This document shows positions 27,826 to 38,141 of a stretch of 64,000 nucleotides of DNA, piece after piece; within the stretch, counting starts at the first letter, position 1, and each line of letters begins with the position of its first letter. The DNA is from Hallella colorans (GTDB lineage Bacteria; Bacteroidota; Bacteroidia; Bacteroidales; Bacteroidaceae): positions 41,305 through 105,304 of the forward strand of contig NZ_QENY01000010.1 of the NCBI RefSeq assembly GCF_003096815.1. The letters are read 5' to 3'. The position numbers were made by a program, and so were the translations under genes. Under the pieces are notes generated by a model. It had not been told where the DNA came from. It did not search any database and saw only the letters and a list, made by a program, of their open reading frames with translations.

Positions 27826-29562
27826 ATGAACATTTTGGAATTGAGCGAGCAGGAGATAGGCCGTCGCCAAAGCTTGCAAGAACTAATCAATATGGGTATA
27901 ACACCCTACCCCGCCAACGAGTTTCCGACCAACGCATTCTCCGTGGATATCATCAACGAGTTTAAAGAGGATGAGAAACGAGAAGTCGTGATAGCCGGAA
28001 GAATGATGACCCGACGGGTGATGGGGAAGGCAAGTTTCGTGGAATTGCAAGACAGCAAAGGTCGCATCCAGGTTTATGTGACCCGTGATGACATCTGCCC
28101 TGAAGACAACAAAGAGCTATATAACAAGGTCTTTAAGAAACTGATGGATATTGGCGACTTCATCGGCATAAAGGGTTTTGTGTTTAAAACCCAAACCGGC
28201 GAGGTGTCTGTACACGCCCAAGAACTCACGTTGCTGAGCAAAAGCATCAAGCCCCTGCCCATCGTGAAATATAAAGATGGCGAAACTTTCGACAAGTTTG
28301 ACGACCCAGAGTTGCGCGCTCGCCAACGCTACGTGGACCTCGTGGTGAACGATGGCGTGAAAGACACGTTCCTCAAACGGGCCACCGTGCTGCGAACCAT
28401 GCGCCGCTTCTTTGACGAGGCAGGGTACACCGAGGTGGAGACGCCCACGCTGCAAAGTATCGCAGGCGGCGCGAGCGCACGCCCGTTCATCACCCATTTC
28501 AACGCTCTCAACATAGACATGTATATGCGCATTGCCACCGAGTTATACCTCAAGAGGCTGATAGTGGGTGGCTTTGAGGGTGTGTACGAGATAGGAAAGA
28601 ACTTTCGCAACGAGGGCATGGACAAGTTTCACAACCCCGAATTCACGTGCATGGAGCTGTACGTGCAGTACAAAGACTACAACTGGATGATGAGCTTCAC
28701 CGAGAAATTGCTCGAAACCATCTGCATGGCTGTCAACGGCAGCACCGAGGTAAAAAACGGAGAGCATGTCATCTCGTTCAAGGCTCCATACAGACGGCTA
28801 CCCATATTAGACGCCATCAAAGAGAAAACAGGATTTGACCTCACGGGGAAAACCGAACAAGAGATTTACAAGATAGCCACCGAGAACCTGAAAATGGAAT
28901 CGGTGGATGAGACGTTCGGCAAAGGCAAACTCATCGACGAGATATTTGGCGAGTTTTGCGAGGGTACGTTCATACAGCCCACCTTTATCATAGACTATCC
29001 CGTGGAGATGTCTCCACTGACCAAGATGCACCGTTCCAAGCCGGGGCTTACGGAGCGATTCGAGTTGATGGTGAACGGCAAAGAACTGGCTAACGCCTAC
29101 TCTGAGCTGAACGACCCTCTCGATCAAGAACAGCGATTCATAGACCAAATGCTGCTTGCAGACAAAGGTGACGACGAAGCTATGGTCATAGACCACGACT
29201 TCTTGCGCGCGTTGCAATACGGCATGCCACCCACTTCGGGCATCGGTATTGGGATAGACCGATTGGTAATGATGATGACGGGGCAGCCGAACATTCAGGA
29301 AGTGATACTCTTCCCACAACTAAAACCGGAGAAGAAGATACCCCAGAGCGCCATTGCCGAGTGGGCGGAGCTTGGCGTAGAGGAAGATTGGGTGTACGTG
29401 CTGCGCAAAGCAGGTTTCAATCTTATACCTGACATCAAAGACGAGAAAGCCCAAGGCTTACAGCAAAAACTTGGCGAAATCGTCAAAAAATATAAGTTAG
29501 ATTACAAAAAACCGTCTGTCGACGAAATCCAATCGTGGATAGACAAGGCTAACAAAGACTAA
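27826..29562 (+). CDS. lysS: Lysyl-tRNA synthetase, class II
   Basis: Charges tRNA-Lys. The N-terminal OB-fold anticodon-binding domain (about 55-160) has VVIAGRMMTRRVMGKASF. Class II motif 2 is FRNEGMDKFHNPEFT, and motif 3 is GIGIGIDRLVMMMTGQ near residue 475. At 578 residues it is longer than E. coli LysS owing to a C-terminal tail of about 70 residues after motif 3, which is normal in this phylum. gpsA follows after about 210 bases. Confidence 0.98.
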   Translation: MNILELSEQEIGRRQSLQELINMGITPYPANEFPTNAFSVDIINEFKEDEKREVVIAGRMMTRRVMGKASFVELQDSKGRIQVYVTRDDICPEDNKELYNKVFKKLMDIGDFIGIKGFVFKTQTGEVSVHAQELTLLSKSIKPLPIVKYKDGETFDKFDDPELRARQRYVDLVVNDGVKDTFLKRATVLRTMRRFFDEAGYTEVETPTLQSIAGGASARPFITHFNALNIDMYMRIATELYLKRLIVGGFEGVYEIGKNFRNEGMDKFHNPEFTCMELYVQYKDYNWMMSFTEKLLETICMAVNGSTEVKNGEHVISFKAPYRRLPILDAIKEKTGFDLTGKTEQEIYKIATENLKMESVDETFGKGKLIDEIFGEFCEGTFIQPTFIIDYPVEMSPLTKMHRSKPGLTERFELMVNGKELANAYSELNDPLDQEQRFIDQMLLADKGDDEAMVIDHDFLRALQYGMPPTSGIGIGIDRLVMMMTGQPNIQEVILFPQLKPEKKIPQSAIAEWAELGVEEDWVYVLRKAGFNLIPDIKDEKAQGLQQKLGEIVKKYKLDYKKPSVDEIQSWIDKANKD

Positions 29563-29773
29563 AAGACAAGAAAACAAAGGACAGCAACGCTATAAGTTTC
29601 TTAATGAAATGGGCATGAACGGCATATTGACCCAAGCATGGTCAAATGCGTTGTCCAGTATCATAAAATCACAATAGAAATATGTACTGATGTTCTTTCG
29701 CATGAAAATGAAACTAAAAAGAAAATTGTTCTTATGTCTTTATGTCCAACGTCATGTCCTAATGTCATAAGTT

Positions 29774-30769
29774 ATGTTCGACATTGGTAAGATAGCAATA
29801 ATCGGAGGAGGATCGTGGGCCACGGCCATCGCTAAGATAGTGGTGAACCATACGCATCACATTGGATGGTACATGCGTCGAGACGATCGTATCGAGGATT
29901 TCATTCGCCTCGGTCATAACCCTGCCTACCTTACGTCGGCGCATTTTGACGTGGACGAGATATTCTTCTCGTCAGACCTCAACAAGATAGCCAAGACCTA
30001 CGACACGTTGGTGTTCGTCACACCATCGCCCTATCTGAAAAACCATCTTAAGAAGCTCAAGACAAACATACGAGACAAATTTATCGTCACGGCCATCAAA
30101 GGTATCGTGCCAGATGAGAATCTGATTTGCTCAGAATATTTCCACAAGAGATTTGATGTGGGCTATGACAACTTGGCTTGTATAGGTGGCCCTTCGCATG
30201 CGGAGGAAGTGGCTTTAGACAGGTTGAGCTATCTCACGGTAGCCTGCCGCGACCTTGTCAAAGCGAAAGCTTTTACGGATGTGCTGGACTCTGACGTGAT
30301 CAAGACTAAGCTATCCTCAGATGTCGTGGGCATCGAATACTCATCCGTACTGAAAAATGTTTATGCCATAGCTGCGGGCATTTGCAATGGTTTGAAATAT
30401 GGCGATAACTTTCAAGCGGTGCTTATGAGCAACGCTGTACAAGAAATGAACCGCTTTCTCACCGTGGTGCACCCACTGGAACGCTCTATTATTGACAGCG
30501 TTTACCTCGGAGACCTTTTAGTGACAGGCTATTCGAACTTTTCACGAAACCGCACTTTTGGTATGATGATTGGACAAGGGTATAGCGTGAAAACAGCGCA
30601 AATAGAGATGGAAATGATTGCGGAGGGATATTACGGCACCAAATGTATGAAAGAAATAAACCGACACCTGCATGTCAACATGCCCATTCTCGATGCCGTC
30701 TACAATATTTTGTATGAGCGTATCAATCCCAAGAGAGAGATAAAACTCTTGACAGACTCGTTCAGGTGA
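29774..30769 (+). CDS. gpsA: Glycerol-3-phosphate dehydrogenase [NAD(P)+]
   Basis: Makes sn-glycerol 3-phosphate for phospholipids from dihydroxyacetone phosphate. The N-terminal Rossmann motif is IIGGGSWATAIAKI (9-22). TAIKGI and GGPSHAEEVA are family segments, and the catalytic Lys is in SSVLKNVYAIAAGICNGL. At 331 residues its length is typical. Transcription is likely shared with lysS upstream or pgi downstream. Confidence 0.95.
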   Translation: MFDIGKIAIIGGGSWATAIAKIVVNHTHHIGWYMRRDDRIEDFIRLGHNPAYLTSAHFDVDEIFFSSDLNKIAKTYDTLVFVTPSPYLKNHLKKLKTNIRDKFIVTAIKGIVPDENLICSEYFHKRFDVGYDNLACIGGPSHAEEVALDRLSYLTVACRDLVKAKAFTDVLDSDVIKTKLSSDVVGIEYSSVLKNVYAIAAGICNGLKYGDNFQAVLMSNAVQEMNRFLTVVHPLERSIIDSVYLGDLLVTGYSNFSRNRTFGMMIGQGYSVKTAQIEMEMIAEGYYGTKCMKEINRHLHVNMPILDAVYNILYERINPKREIKLLTDSFR

Positions 30770-30962
30770 TTTGGCAGAGCGCGTGATTAGGCCAAGATAT
30801 GTCGATGGCCCCTACGCCCATCAAGCCGGGAGGACTTCGAATCGAGGTAAAAAGAAAGAGGGAGAGATTCTAAAAAACACTTTTAATATTCACAGGATAA
30901 ACGGACAGCGAAATGCGTTTGCACATCTTTCTGTCTGAAAATCTGTCTTAATGTCAAAAATA

Positions 30963-32315
30963 ATGGAAATGATCAAATTAGACATTACAAAGGCCACCAA
31001 GTTCCTCAAGGCAGGAGCGGTGGAGGGTTTAGAACCCAAAGTGAAAGCCGCCCAAGAGGCTTTGGAGAGCGGTTCGTGCGAGGGTAGCGACTTCCTCGGC
31101 TGGTTGCATTTGCCAACAAATACTTCTGACAAATTCCTTGACGAGGTACAAGCGGTGGCAAACACACTGCGCAAGAAGTGCGAAGTGGTGGTAGTGGCCG
31201 GTATTGGTGGGTCGTACCTCGGAGCGAGGGCTGTCATCGAGGCGTTGGGAAACAGTTTCTCATGGCTCATCAACGACAAGAAAAACCCAACTATACTGTT
31301 CGCTGGCAACAACATCGGGGAGGATTATCTCTACGAGCTGACCGAATATCTCAAAGACAAGAAGTTTGGTATCATCAACATCTCCAAGTCTGGAACAACC
31401 ACAGAGACAGCATTGGCCTTTAGACTGCTGAAGAAACAATGCGAGAACCAACGAGGCAAGGCAGAGGCGAAAGAGGTCATCGTGGCTATCACCGACGCCA
31501 AAAAGGGAGCCGCTCGCACATGCGCCGACAAGGAAGGGTACAAGAGTTTTGTCATCCCAGACAATGTGGGTGGACGTTTTTCAGTGCTCACCCCAGTGGG
31601 ATTGCTGCCCATAGCTGTGGCCGGTTACGACATCAAGGCACTCATAAGGGGTGCTCAGGATATGGAAAAAGCAACTGGAAAAGACGTACCCCTTGCCCAA
31701 AATATTGCCGCCCAATATGCCGCCACGCGACAGGCGCTATACCAACAAGCTGGCAAGAAAATAGAAATCGTGGTCAATTTCCAACCTAAATTGCACTTCA
31801 TAGGCGAGTGGTGGAAACAACTTTACGGCGAGAGCGAGGGCAAAGACAACAAGGGAATATTCCCCGCCGCGTGCGACTTCACCACCGACCTGCATTCCAT
31901 GGGCCAATGGATACAGCAAGGAGAACGCTCCATCTTTGAGACTGTGCTCTCCATTGAGAACCCCAACCATCGTTTAGACTTCCCCTCAGACGAAGAAAAT
32001 CTCGACGGATTGAACTTTCTCGCAGGCAAACGCGTGGACGAAGTAAACAAGATGGCGGAGCTGGGCACAAGTTTGGCACACGTGGACGGCGACGTGCCCA
32101 ATATCCGCGTGAGCGTTCCTAAACTTGACGAGCGCTATTTGGGACAACTCATCTACTTCTTCGAGATAGCTTGTGGTATCAGTGGATTGATACAAGAGGT
32201 GAACCCATTCAACCAGCCCGGAGTAGAAGCCTACAAGAAAAATATGTTCGCGCTGCTCAACAAGCCAGGCTACGAGGCGGAGAGCAAAGCTATCAAGGAG
32301 AGACTCTCCAAATAA
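30963..32315 (+). CDS. pgi: Glucose-6-phosphate isomerase
   Basis: Interconverts glucose 6-phosphate and fructose 6-phosphate. [18 protein letters not shown] binds the phosphate, and [12 protein letters not shown] and [14 protein letters not shown] are the SIS-domain signatures. The C-terminal [12 protein letters not shown] holds the active-site Lys. It is of the short bacterial type (about 450 residues). Three in-frame ATGs lie close together (30951, 30963, 30969); the family start MxxLDITKA fits 30963 or 30969 best. A terminator and a HAD gene follow. Confidence 0.95.
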   Translation: MEMIKLDITKATKFLKAGAVEGLEPKVKAAQEALESGSCEGSDFLGWLHLPTNTSDKFLDEVQAVANTLRKKCEVVVVAGIGGSYLGARAVIEALGNSFSWLINDKKNPTILFAGNNIGEDYLYELTEYLKDKKFGIINISKSGTTTETALAFRLLKKQCENQRGKAEAKEVIVAITDAKKGAARTCADKEGYKSFVIPDNVGGRFSVLTPVGLLPIAVAGYDIKALIRGAQDMEKATGKDVPLAQNIAAQYAATRQALYQQAGKKIEIVVNFQPKLHFIGEWWKQLYGESEGKDNKGIFPAACDFTTDLHSMGQWIQQGERSIFETVLSIENPNHRLDFPSDEENLDGLNFLAGKRVDEVNKMAELGTSLAHVDGDVPNIRVSVPKLDERYLGQLIYFFEIACGISGLIQEVNPFNQPGVEAYKKNMFALLNKPGYEAESKAIKERLSK

Positions 32316-32373
32316 GAAGGCATCGCAAACAGAACGCTACCATAATGGCTTATGGTAAAAAAGACAACGAATC

Positions 32374-32409
32374 GTGGGTGTAGTTTCGATTACACCCACA
32401 TTTATTTTA
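32374..32409 (+). terminator. Probable terminator after pgi
   Basis: GTGGGTGTA (32374-32382) pairs perfectly with TACACCCAC (32391-32399), followed by ATTTATTTT. The HAD gene starts immediately after it, so termination may be partial. Confidence 0.65.
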
Positions 32410-32413
32410 AGAT

Positions 32414-33184
32414 ATGATGAATATTTCCAAAGCTATCAAGGCATACAACAAACAATGGCAACACAACGCCGTCGCACCGCCAGAAACAGGCGACCGGGCT
32501 TTCTCGCCGCATGCCGTATTGTTCGACATGGATGGGGTGCTCTACAACTCCATGCCCCATCACGCCGTAGCATGGCAAGAGGCGATGGCTCGTTTCGACC
32601 TTGACATGACAGCGGCGGACGCTTACGCCACCGAGGGGGCGCGTGGAATTGACACCATCAGAATGTTTGTCAAGCAACAAAAAGGCAAAGAAATATCCAT
32701 TGAAGAAGCACAAAAGATATACGATGTAAAGACCGAAATTTTTCACAGTATGGGCGAAGCGCCCATCTTTGATGGCGTGATGCCATTGATGCAAAAGATT
32801 AAAGCCTGTGGCATGCGTGTCTGTATTGTCACCGGCTCTGGACAAAAGCCACTCATTCGGAGGGTGGCTCGCGACTTCAAGGCATTTCTGACAGAAAGCG
32901 ACATCGTTACCGCCTACGACGTAAATCGAGGGAAACCCCATCCAGACCCATATCTCATGGGGTTAGAAAGAGCAGGTGATTTGCGTCCTTGGCAAGGCAT
33001 CGTGGTAGAAAACGCGCCTTTGGGCGTGCGCGCCGGCGTGGCCGCGAAGATATTTACAGTGGCCATCAACAGCGGGCCTCTTCCAGACAGCGACTTGCTT
33101 GACGAAGGCGCCAACTTATTATACGCGACAATCGCCGACTTCTGCAACGACTGGGAAAACTTAGCTAAATGTTGCGCGCCATAG
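32414..33184 (+). CDS. HAD-superfamily sugar-phosphatase / phosphoglucomutase-like protein
   Basis: 256-residue member of the beta-phosphoglucomutase-like HAD group. Motif I is LFDMDGVLYNSMP (the first Asp is the nucleophile, near residue 38), motif II is VTGSG, and motif III plus metal binding is GKPHPDPYL with VVENAPLGVRAG. The helical cap between motifs I and II fits a small phosphosugar. About 30 residues precede the domain. Its position after pgi suggests sugar-phosphate housekeeping; mutase and phosphatase cannot be told apart by eye. Confidence 0.85.
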   Translation: MMNISKAIKAYNKQWQHNAVAPPETGDRAFSPHAVLFDMDGVLYNSMPHHAVAWQEAMARFDLDMTAADAYATEGARGIDTIRMFVKQQKGKEISIEEAQKIYDVKTEIFHSMGEAPIFDGVMPLMQKIKACGMRVCIVTGSGQKPLIRRVARDFKAFLTESDIVTAYDVNRGKPHPDPYLMGLERAGDLRPWQGIVVENAPLGVRAGVAAKIFTVAINSGPLPDSDLLDEGANLLYATIADFCNDWENLAKCCAP

Positions 33185-33293
33185 CCATCCACAACAAGCC
33201 ATGCCAAGCTCCGTATGCGTTAATGGCTGGCACATGAGGGTATCCATAATATAAAAGTAGTTAACAGACCTGTCATTTATCATCTTAAAACAC

Positions 33294-33301
33294 TATATTT
33301 G
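33294..33301 (+). promoter_or_regulatory. -7 box that fixes the next start codon
   Basis: TATATTTG lies across an in-frame ATG at 33299, so that ATG cannot be transcribed. The ATG at 33311 is ten bases after the box, leaving a leader of only a few bases. Confidence 0.6.
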
Positions 33302-33310
33302 TATATTATT

Positions 33311-33991
33311 ATGAGAGGCGTATGTGTTTACATATTGTTAATTGCCTCATTAGCAGCCAATGCTCAAGGGCAACCGGAGCCATCGAGAAAATTTGTCGTG
33401 GCTGACATGGAAACGCGCGTGCCCATCCGAAACGTCATCGTGGCTTGGGGGAAAAACGGCCGAGATACCACCAACTATCGCGGCGTGTGCCACATTCCCG
33501 ACAAATTCGACACGCTAACCGTGTACAAAGCCAACTATTTGACAGAGCGGTTGTCATACAGAGAGGTGAAAGACACCACGTTTTTGCTGCCCAATCACAA
33601 CCGTATCAACGAGGTGACAATTTGGGGAAAAGACAGGAAGAGAGAGCTGCAAGACAATGTCAACGATTGGACAAGGCAGAGAAACGCGCCGCCCGCAAAC
33701 TCAGGGGGCCAGATTGTGGTAACTTTTGACATGGCCAGATTGTTGGACAAACGTTACCAAAGAGACCAAAAACAACTACAAAAGGTACGTAGCACTTTCA
33801 ACCAAATGGACAAATACGACGACGACCCCATCGTAAACGCCTATAAAAAAGAACTCGAGGAACGTCGGCTTGCGGCTGAAAGAGCCAAAAATTTGGAGGA
33901 ACAGAAAAAGAAATCGCGCCAAGAAGGCCAGAAAGCCATAGAGGAAAAGAAACGCCAAACCGAGAAAACGGCCACGCGACTGGAACGGTAG
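33311..33991 (+). CDS. Secreted protein with carboxypeptidase-like regulatory fold and basic coiled-coil tail
   Basis: Unrecognised by name. Residues 1-19 are a signal peptide ending NAQG. Residues 25-100 resemble the beta-sandwich regulatory domain seen before TonB receptors (pattern VxDMETRVPIRNVIV... then CHIPDKFDTLTV). The last 70 residues are a highly charged Lys/Glu/Arg/Gln helix likely to form a coiled coil. The start was chosen from the promoter at 33294-33301. A periplasmic structural or adaptor role is possible but is inference only. Confidence 0.7.
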   Translation: MRGVCVYILLIASLAANAQGQPEPSRKFVVADMETRVPIRNVIVAWGKNGRDTTNYRGVCHIPDKFDTLTVYKANYLTERLSYREVKDTTFLLPNHNRINEVTIWGKDRKRELQDNVNDWTRQRNAPPANSGGQIVVTFDMARLLDKRYQRDQKQLQKVRSTFNQMDKYDDDPIVNAYKKELEERRLAAERAKNLEEQKKKSRQEGQKAIEEKKRQTEKTATRLER

Positions 33992-34066
33992 GATACGAAA
34001 AACGCGCCAGCAACACATGGTCTCACGTGTGTCTTAGGCGCGTGTCATGTCTATCAGGGGCATGGG

Positions 34067-34390
34067 TCAAATCACCACGGCCGTTCCGCTCGCTGTCACC
34101 ATAAGCATGGAATTGTTAGCGCCAATGGTCTCATAGTCAAGGTCTATGCCCACGATGGCATTGCCACCGAGTTGCCGGGCACGCTCTTGCATCTCCGCAA
34201 CGGCCGTGTCTTTGGCTTGCCGCAGCACTTTCTCGTACGAGCCACTGCGCCCACCGATGATGTCTCTTATACTTGCGAAAAGATCCTTGAAAGCGTTGGC
34301 GCCGATAATTGTCTCACCAGTCACCAAGCCTTTGTACTCTAAAATGCGACGCCCCTCTATTTGAGGCGTGGTTGTCAAAATCATTTCCAT
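34067..34390 (-). CDS. YbjQ-like protein (UPF0145)
   Basis: 107-residue member of the YbjQ/UPF0145 family, small proteins that form pentamers and are often called heavy-metal-binding domains without firm proof. The conserved [19 protein letters not shown], then [13 protein letters not shown] and [17 protein letters not shown] are clear. Another ATG two codons in is possible. No function can be assigned from its neighbours. Confidence 0.88.
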   Translation of the reverse strand: MEMILTTTPQIEGRRILEYKGLVTGETIIGANAFKDLFASIRDIIGGRSGSYEKVLRQAKDTAVAEMQERARQLGGNAIVGIDLDYETIGANNSMLMVTASGTAVVI

Positions 34391-34448
34391 AGCATGTTTT
34401 TTTTGTTAAATATAAATTGATAGCCGTCTATAACGGCATTTCAAACTA

Positions 34449-35603
34449 TCAAATCGTTATCTCGGCCGACCCAAAACATCGATGGTGGTGCTCATCGTAA
34501 ATCACGCAAAACTGCCCCGGGGCCACGCCATGAATTTTGTCAAGCGAATGAATCATGGCCTCACCACCGTCCAACACCATACTCTTGCTTGTCATTTTAA
34601 GATACCCAAGGTGGTATTCGGGAGTGTGCCTAATCTTAAACGTGACAGGAATATAACCCTCGGGCAGTTCGCTCCGTTCGAAATCTCCAACATGCAGCGA
34701 GGCTCGCCCGTCACGTTTGGGCGTTTCCGTGAGCCAGTGCAGGTCGTGAATCTTGAAGTCTTTCTTGTATGCGGAGTCTGGATTGTAACCATGACTGACA
34801 TACAAAATATTACGCGCCGCATCCTTCTTCACCACAAACCACGGCCCGCCGCCAAGGCCAAGCCCCTTGCGCTGCCCGATGGTATGGAACCAATGGCCCT
34901 TGTGACGACCCACCAAGCGTCCCGTTTCAAGCTCAATGATATAGCCCTCAAGCTCTCCAACGTATCGTCGCACATACTCATTGTAGTCTATATTGCCCAA
35001 GAAACAGATACCCTGCGAGTCTTTGCGGCGAGCATTGACAAGGTGCTCTCGCTCGGCGATTTGGCGCACCTCGCCCTTCTCGTAGTGCCCTATGGGAAAG
35101 ATAGCCTTGCGCAATTGCCAACCCTCTATCTGCGCGAGAAAGTCGGTTTGGTCCTTCACGGGATCCGGACTCGTGGTTAGCCATTTTTTACCGTCTATCC
35201 ATTCGGTCTGCGCATAGTGCCCCGTGGCGATAAGATCGTATTGCCAACCCATCTTCTCATGGAACGCCCCGAACTTTATCAAGCGGTTGCACATCACGTC
35301 GGGATTGGGTGTATAGCCCGCCTTCACTTTTTCCATGGTGTAACGAGTCACCTCACTCCAATACTCCTTGTGGCAGTCAACCACCTGCAACTTGCACCCA
35401 TACCGAGCCGCGACAGCCGTAGACATCTCCATGTCCTCTTCAGAATTGCAATCCCACGCCTCTTTCTCCTCAGGGCCAATACGTATGTAAAAACAGTCGG
35501 GACGAAGCCCACGACTCGCCAACTCGTGCACCACCACAGAACTGTCAACGCCACCCGAAAGCAGAACAGCTATGCGCTTATCTTTCAACTCATCTATGTT
35601 CAT
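34449..35603 (-). CDS. mnmA: tRNA-specific 2-thiouridylase
   Basis: Puts sulfur on uridine 34 of tRNA-Lys, -Glu and -Gln. The PP-loop ATPase motif is VLLSGGVDSSVV (12-23). The two catalytic cysteines are in NPDVMCNRLIKFG and GICFLG. The tail beta-barrel domain ends FGSAEITI. The start at 35603 (MNIDELKDKRIAV) is preferred to an in-frame ATG at 35651, because the -7 box TACTTTTG lies at 35609-35616 between them. Confidence 0.95.
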   Translation of the reverse strand: MNIDELKDKRIAVLLSGGVDSSVVVHELASRGLRPDCFYIRIGPEEKEAWDCNSEEDMEMSTAVAARYGCKLQVVDCHKEYWSEVTRYTMEKVKAGYTPNPDVMCNRLIKFGAFHEKMGWQYDLIATGHYAQTEWIDGKKWLTTSPDPVKDQTDFLAQIEGWQLRKAIFPIGHYEKGEVRQIAEREHLVNARRKDSQGICFLGNIDYNEYVRRYVGELEGYIIELETGRLVGRHKGHWFHTIGQRKGLGLGGGPWFVVKKDAARNILYVSHGYNPDSAYKKDFKIHDLHWLTETPKRDGRASLHVGDFERSELPEGYIPVTFKIRHTPEYHLGYLKMTSKSMVLDGGEAMIHSLDKIHGVAPGQFCVIYDEHHHRCFGSAEITI

Positions 35604-35608
35604 AGATG

Positions 35609-35616
35609 CAAAAGTA
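35609..35616 (-). promoter_or_regulatory. -7 box of mnmA, leaving almost no leader
   Basis: TACTTTTG on the minus strand ends five bases before the mnmA ATG. If the start site is the usual 5-7 bases past the box, the mRNA begins at or next to the A of the ATG. Confidence 0.5.
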
Positions 35617-35651
35617 CCTCTTTTTGCGCTCATGCCCAAGAATTTTTGCAC

Positions 35652-36400
35652 CGTTTGACATATCCTTTTGCATCTATTTCCACAAAGAGAACAATGGTTT
35701 CTCGCCTTTTTATCATCCCATTCTTACCTCATCAATCGTTCAATCGTACCTTTGCGTTACCACGCGACCAATCTAATGCTCATTCATTCAAGCTACTATT
35801 GCGCGCGCATCGACGAGCGAGCCAATCCCTGCAAGCTTCTCCCGGCGCCTCTACGACGACCCCATAGTTCCCCTCCACTGGGCAGACGCAAAAAAATAAA
35901 CCCATGGGCATCTCCATGTCACTTTGGCCAGCGCGCGCCTCAAAGCCAGTCGCGCCCCATCCCCATAGCCTAACGGCGGTTTGTCGCCGCGCCACCATAT
36001 CGTCGACAACGACATGCGCAAGACGCGCTTTGGCCTCGATGGCCGCTCGTGCCATGAGAAAACTCGCCATAAACAGCAATAAACGGCAGAACGTCGTGTT
36101 GGTTTCGTAGCTTGGAATAGCATGGGGGCGAATTAGGGTAAAAGCTGGAGCTTTATTGTAAAGGATGGTATTGTTTGGGCAAAACATTTATATCCCTCTG
36201 CCACCAAGCCATCCACCACATACCACACATTTGGCATGGACAGCCGATTGAATCAGAAAGACATCAAGAATAAATCACAAAAACAGAATCTCCGCGCGCC
36301 ATCGCTTTAGCGTAAAAGCATCTGGCGTTAGCCGTTTTTGCGTAGCGTAAGCCCCTTTGCCACCTTTACCCGAAAAACGCAAGCTTTCAATATTTGCCCG
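35652..36400. other. Gap between mnmA and rsgA
   Basis: About 750 bases, GC-richer in the middle. The longest open frame, 135 codons on the minus strand (35780-36187), has a hydrophobic stretch and then an acidic-basic region. It has no family I know, no promoter box close to its start, and runs against the frames around it. I do not call it a gene. Imperfect short palindromes near 36300-36385 look a little like the repeat family but do not align well. Confidence 0.45.
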
Positions 36401-37339
36401 CTATCTGTATTTGCCCTCCTCTTTATCTTCCAACATGCCGAGATAGCTCTCGTATCTTGAGGCCGCGATGTAATGCTCTTCCACAGCCTTCAGCACGGCA
36501 CAGTTTGGCTCGTGCGTATGTGTACAATTGCTGAAACGGCAATCCTTTGAAAATCTAAATATTTCTTTGAAATAGCCTGTAATCTCCTCTGGGTTCATAT
36601 CAAACGTGCCAAAGCCCTTGATACCGGGCGTGTCAATGATATATCCACCGCAAGGCAGCTCGTGCATTTCCGAATAGGTGGTGGTATGAACGCCCGTATT
36701 GTGAGCCGCACTTATAGCCGCGACCCGCGCTTCGGCGTGTGGAACAAAAGCGTTGAGCAACGTCGACTTGCCCACACCACTGTTTCCTGCGAACAGCGTC
36801 ACTTTGTCTCTCAGCAGCTCAAGCAGGGAGTTGAACCCTCCGGTCGTACCGTCATCCTGATTGATGGCGCAGACCTGATGACACTCGTAACCAATATTGG
36901 CATAAAGCTCCATCATCATTTGCTGATAGCGCAACTCTTCATCGCTCAACAGGTCCACCTTGTTAAACACCAGTACCACAGGAACTCGATAGGCTTCGGC
37001 CGAAGCGAGGAAACGGTCTATAAACGTGGTGGAGGTCTCTGGGTAATTGATTGTGACCACCAAGAACGCTTGGTCTACGTTTGCCGCCAATATATGGCTC
37101 TGCTTAGAGAGGTTGGACGATTTGCGGATGATATAGTTCTTACGGTCTTCTATCTCCGTAATGAATGCCGTACCCTCGGCATTTATCACTATCCGCACAT
37201 GGTCTCCCACGGCCACAGGATTGGTGCTCCGAATGCCTTTTAGCCTGAAGTTTCCCTTTATCTTGCTCTCCACCACTTTGCCGTCATCGGTTTTCACGGT
37301 GTACCAAGAGCCTGTATTCTTAATGACCAAGCCACGCAT
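36401..37339 (-). CDS. rsgA: Ribosome small-subunit biogenesis GTPase RsgA
   Basis: Circularly permuted GTPase (YjeQ) that checks late 30S subunits. The N-terminal OB fold is [15 protein letters not shown] onward. The G motifs occur in permuted order: NKVDL (G4) precedes [13 protein letters not shown] (G1), and DTPGIKGF (G3) comes last. The C-terminal zinc site is [14 protein letters not shown]. The start at 37339 matches the family start. It follows frr by about 150 bases in the same direction. Confidence 0.96.
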   Translation of the reverse strand: MRGLVIKNTGSWYTVKTDDGKVVESKIKGNFRLKGIRSTNPVAVGDHVRIVINAEGTAFITEIEDRKNYIIRKSSNLSKQSHILAANVDQAFLVVTINYPETSTTFIDRFLASAEAYRVPVVLVFNKVDLLSDEELRYQQMMMELYANIGYECHQVCAINQDDGTTGGFNSLLELLRDKVTLFAGNSGVGKSTLLNAFVPHAEARVAAISAAHNTGVHTTTYSEMHELPCGGYIIDTPGIKGFGTFDMNPEEITGYFKEIFRFSKDCRFSNCTHTHEPNCAVLKAVEEHYIAASRYESYLGMLEDKEEGKYR

Positions 37340-37487
37340 AAGCAATCTTTAATTCAAAATACATATTTCAAGATTCTAATTTCGCTATTCGACGAAGACA
37401 CAACGACAGGAAAGGCAAATCATCATTTGCCACCCTGCATTATGAAAGCATGGCTCTCTTGAATAGGCATTAAGCATTAGAGCCACA

Positions 37488-38048
37488 TTATATGGTCATA
37501 ATTTCCTTCTGCTTTTCAGCCAGTGTGTCATCCACTTGTTTGACGTACTTGTCATGCAACTTCTGCAACTCGTTCTCGGCGTCCTTGCCCACATCTTCCG
37601 AAAGACCGTCCTTGACAGCCTTCTTCAATTTGTCTTTGAAGTCAGAGCGTATACCACGTATTTGCACTTTGGTCTGCTCGCCCAACTTGTTGCATTGCTT
37701 CACCAATTCCTTGCGGCGTTCCTCAGTGGGTTGTGGCAGGTGCAAGATGACCATCTCGCCATTGTTCTCAGGCGTAATGCCTACGTCACTGTCCATGATG
37801 CCTTTTTCCACATCTTGTATTTGCTTGCGATCCCAAGGCTTGATGGTAATGGTGCGAGCGTCTGGCACAGAGACCGTAGCCACTTGGTTAAGTGGCACCA
37901 CCTGTCCATACGCATTCACACGAACACCGTCTACGATAGCCGCATTGGCGCGACCGGCGCGAACGCGGGCCAAATCTTCTGCCAAAAACGACGCGCCTTT
38001 CTTCATCTTCTCCTCGGCACTCTTGAGGGTTTCTTTTACGTCTAACAT
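37488..38048 (-). CDS. frr: Ribosome recycling factor
   Basis: With EF-G it splits post-termination ribosomes. The 186-residue chain has the standard three-helix bundle and beta-sandwich head: RVRAGRANAAIVDGVRVNAYG, the ITIKPWDRK hinge segment and the C-terminal KYVKQVDDTLAEKQKEIMTI. A -7 box TATATTTG is at 38077-38084, 28 bases before the start. Confidence 0.97.
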   Translation of the reverse strand: MLDVKETLKSAEEKMKKGASFLAEDLARVRAGRANAAIVDGVRVNAYGQVVPLNQVATVSVPDARTITIKPWDRKQIQDVEKGIMDSDVGITPENNGEMVILHLPQPTEERRKELVKQCNKLGEQTKVQIRGIRSDFKDKLKKAVKDGLSEDVGKDAENELQKLHDKYVKQVDDTLAEKQKEIMTI

Positions 38049-38076
38049 ATTATTATAGTATTAAAATTCTTCCTTA

Positions 38077-38084
38077 CAAATATA
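38077..38084 (-). promoter_or_regulatory. -7 box of frr
   Basis: TATATTTG on the minus strand, with a leader of about 23 bases. It lies between the msrC-like gene and frr, so frr can be read on its own. Confidence 0.55.
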
Positions 38085-38141
38085 AAGATTATTTTCTGAT
38101 AGTGCAATAATTTTCGTAAAAAACAGCTTTTATCATGGTTT

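Noticed and set aside
35780..36187. 135-codon frame in the mnmA-rsgA gap
   Set aside because: No family, no promoter box near its start, and GC-rich sequence makes long chance frames likely.
36300..36385. Possible sixth copy of the repeat family
   Set aside because: It has short gcgtta/gcgtaagc palindromes and cgaaaaacgc, but neither module aligns over its full length and the conserved tail is missing.
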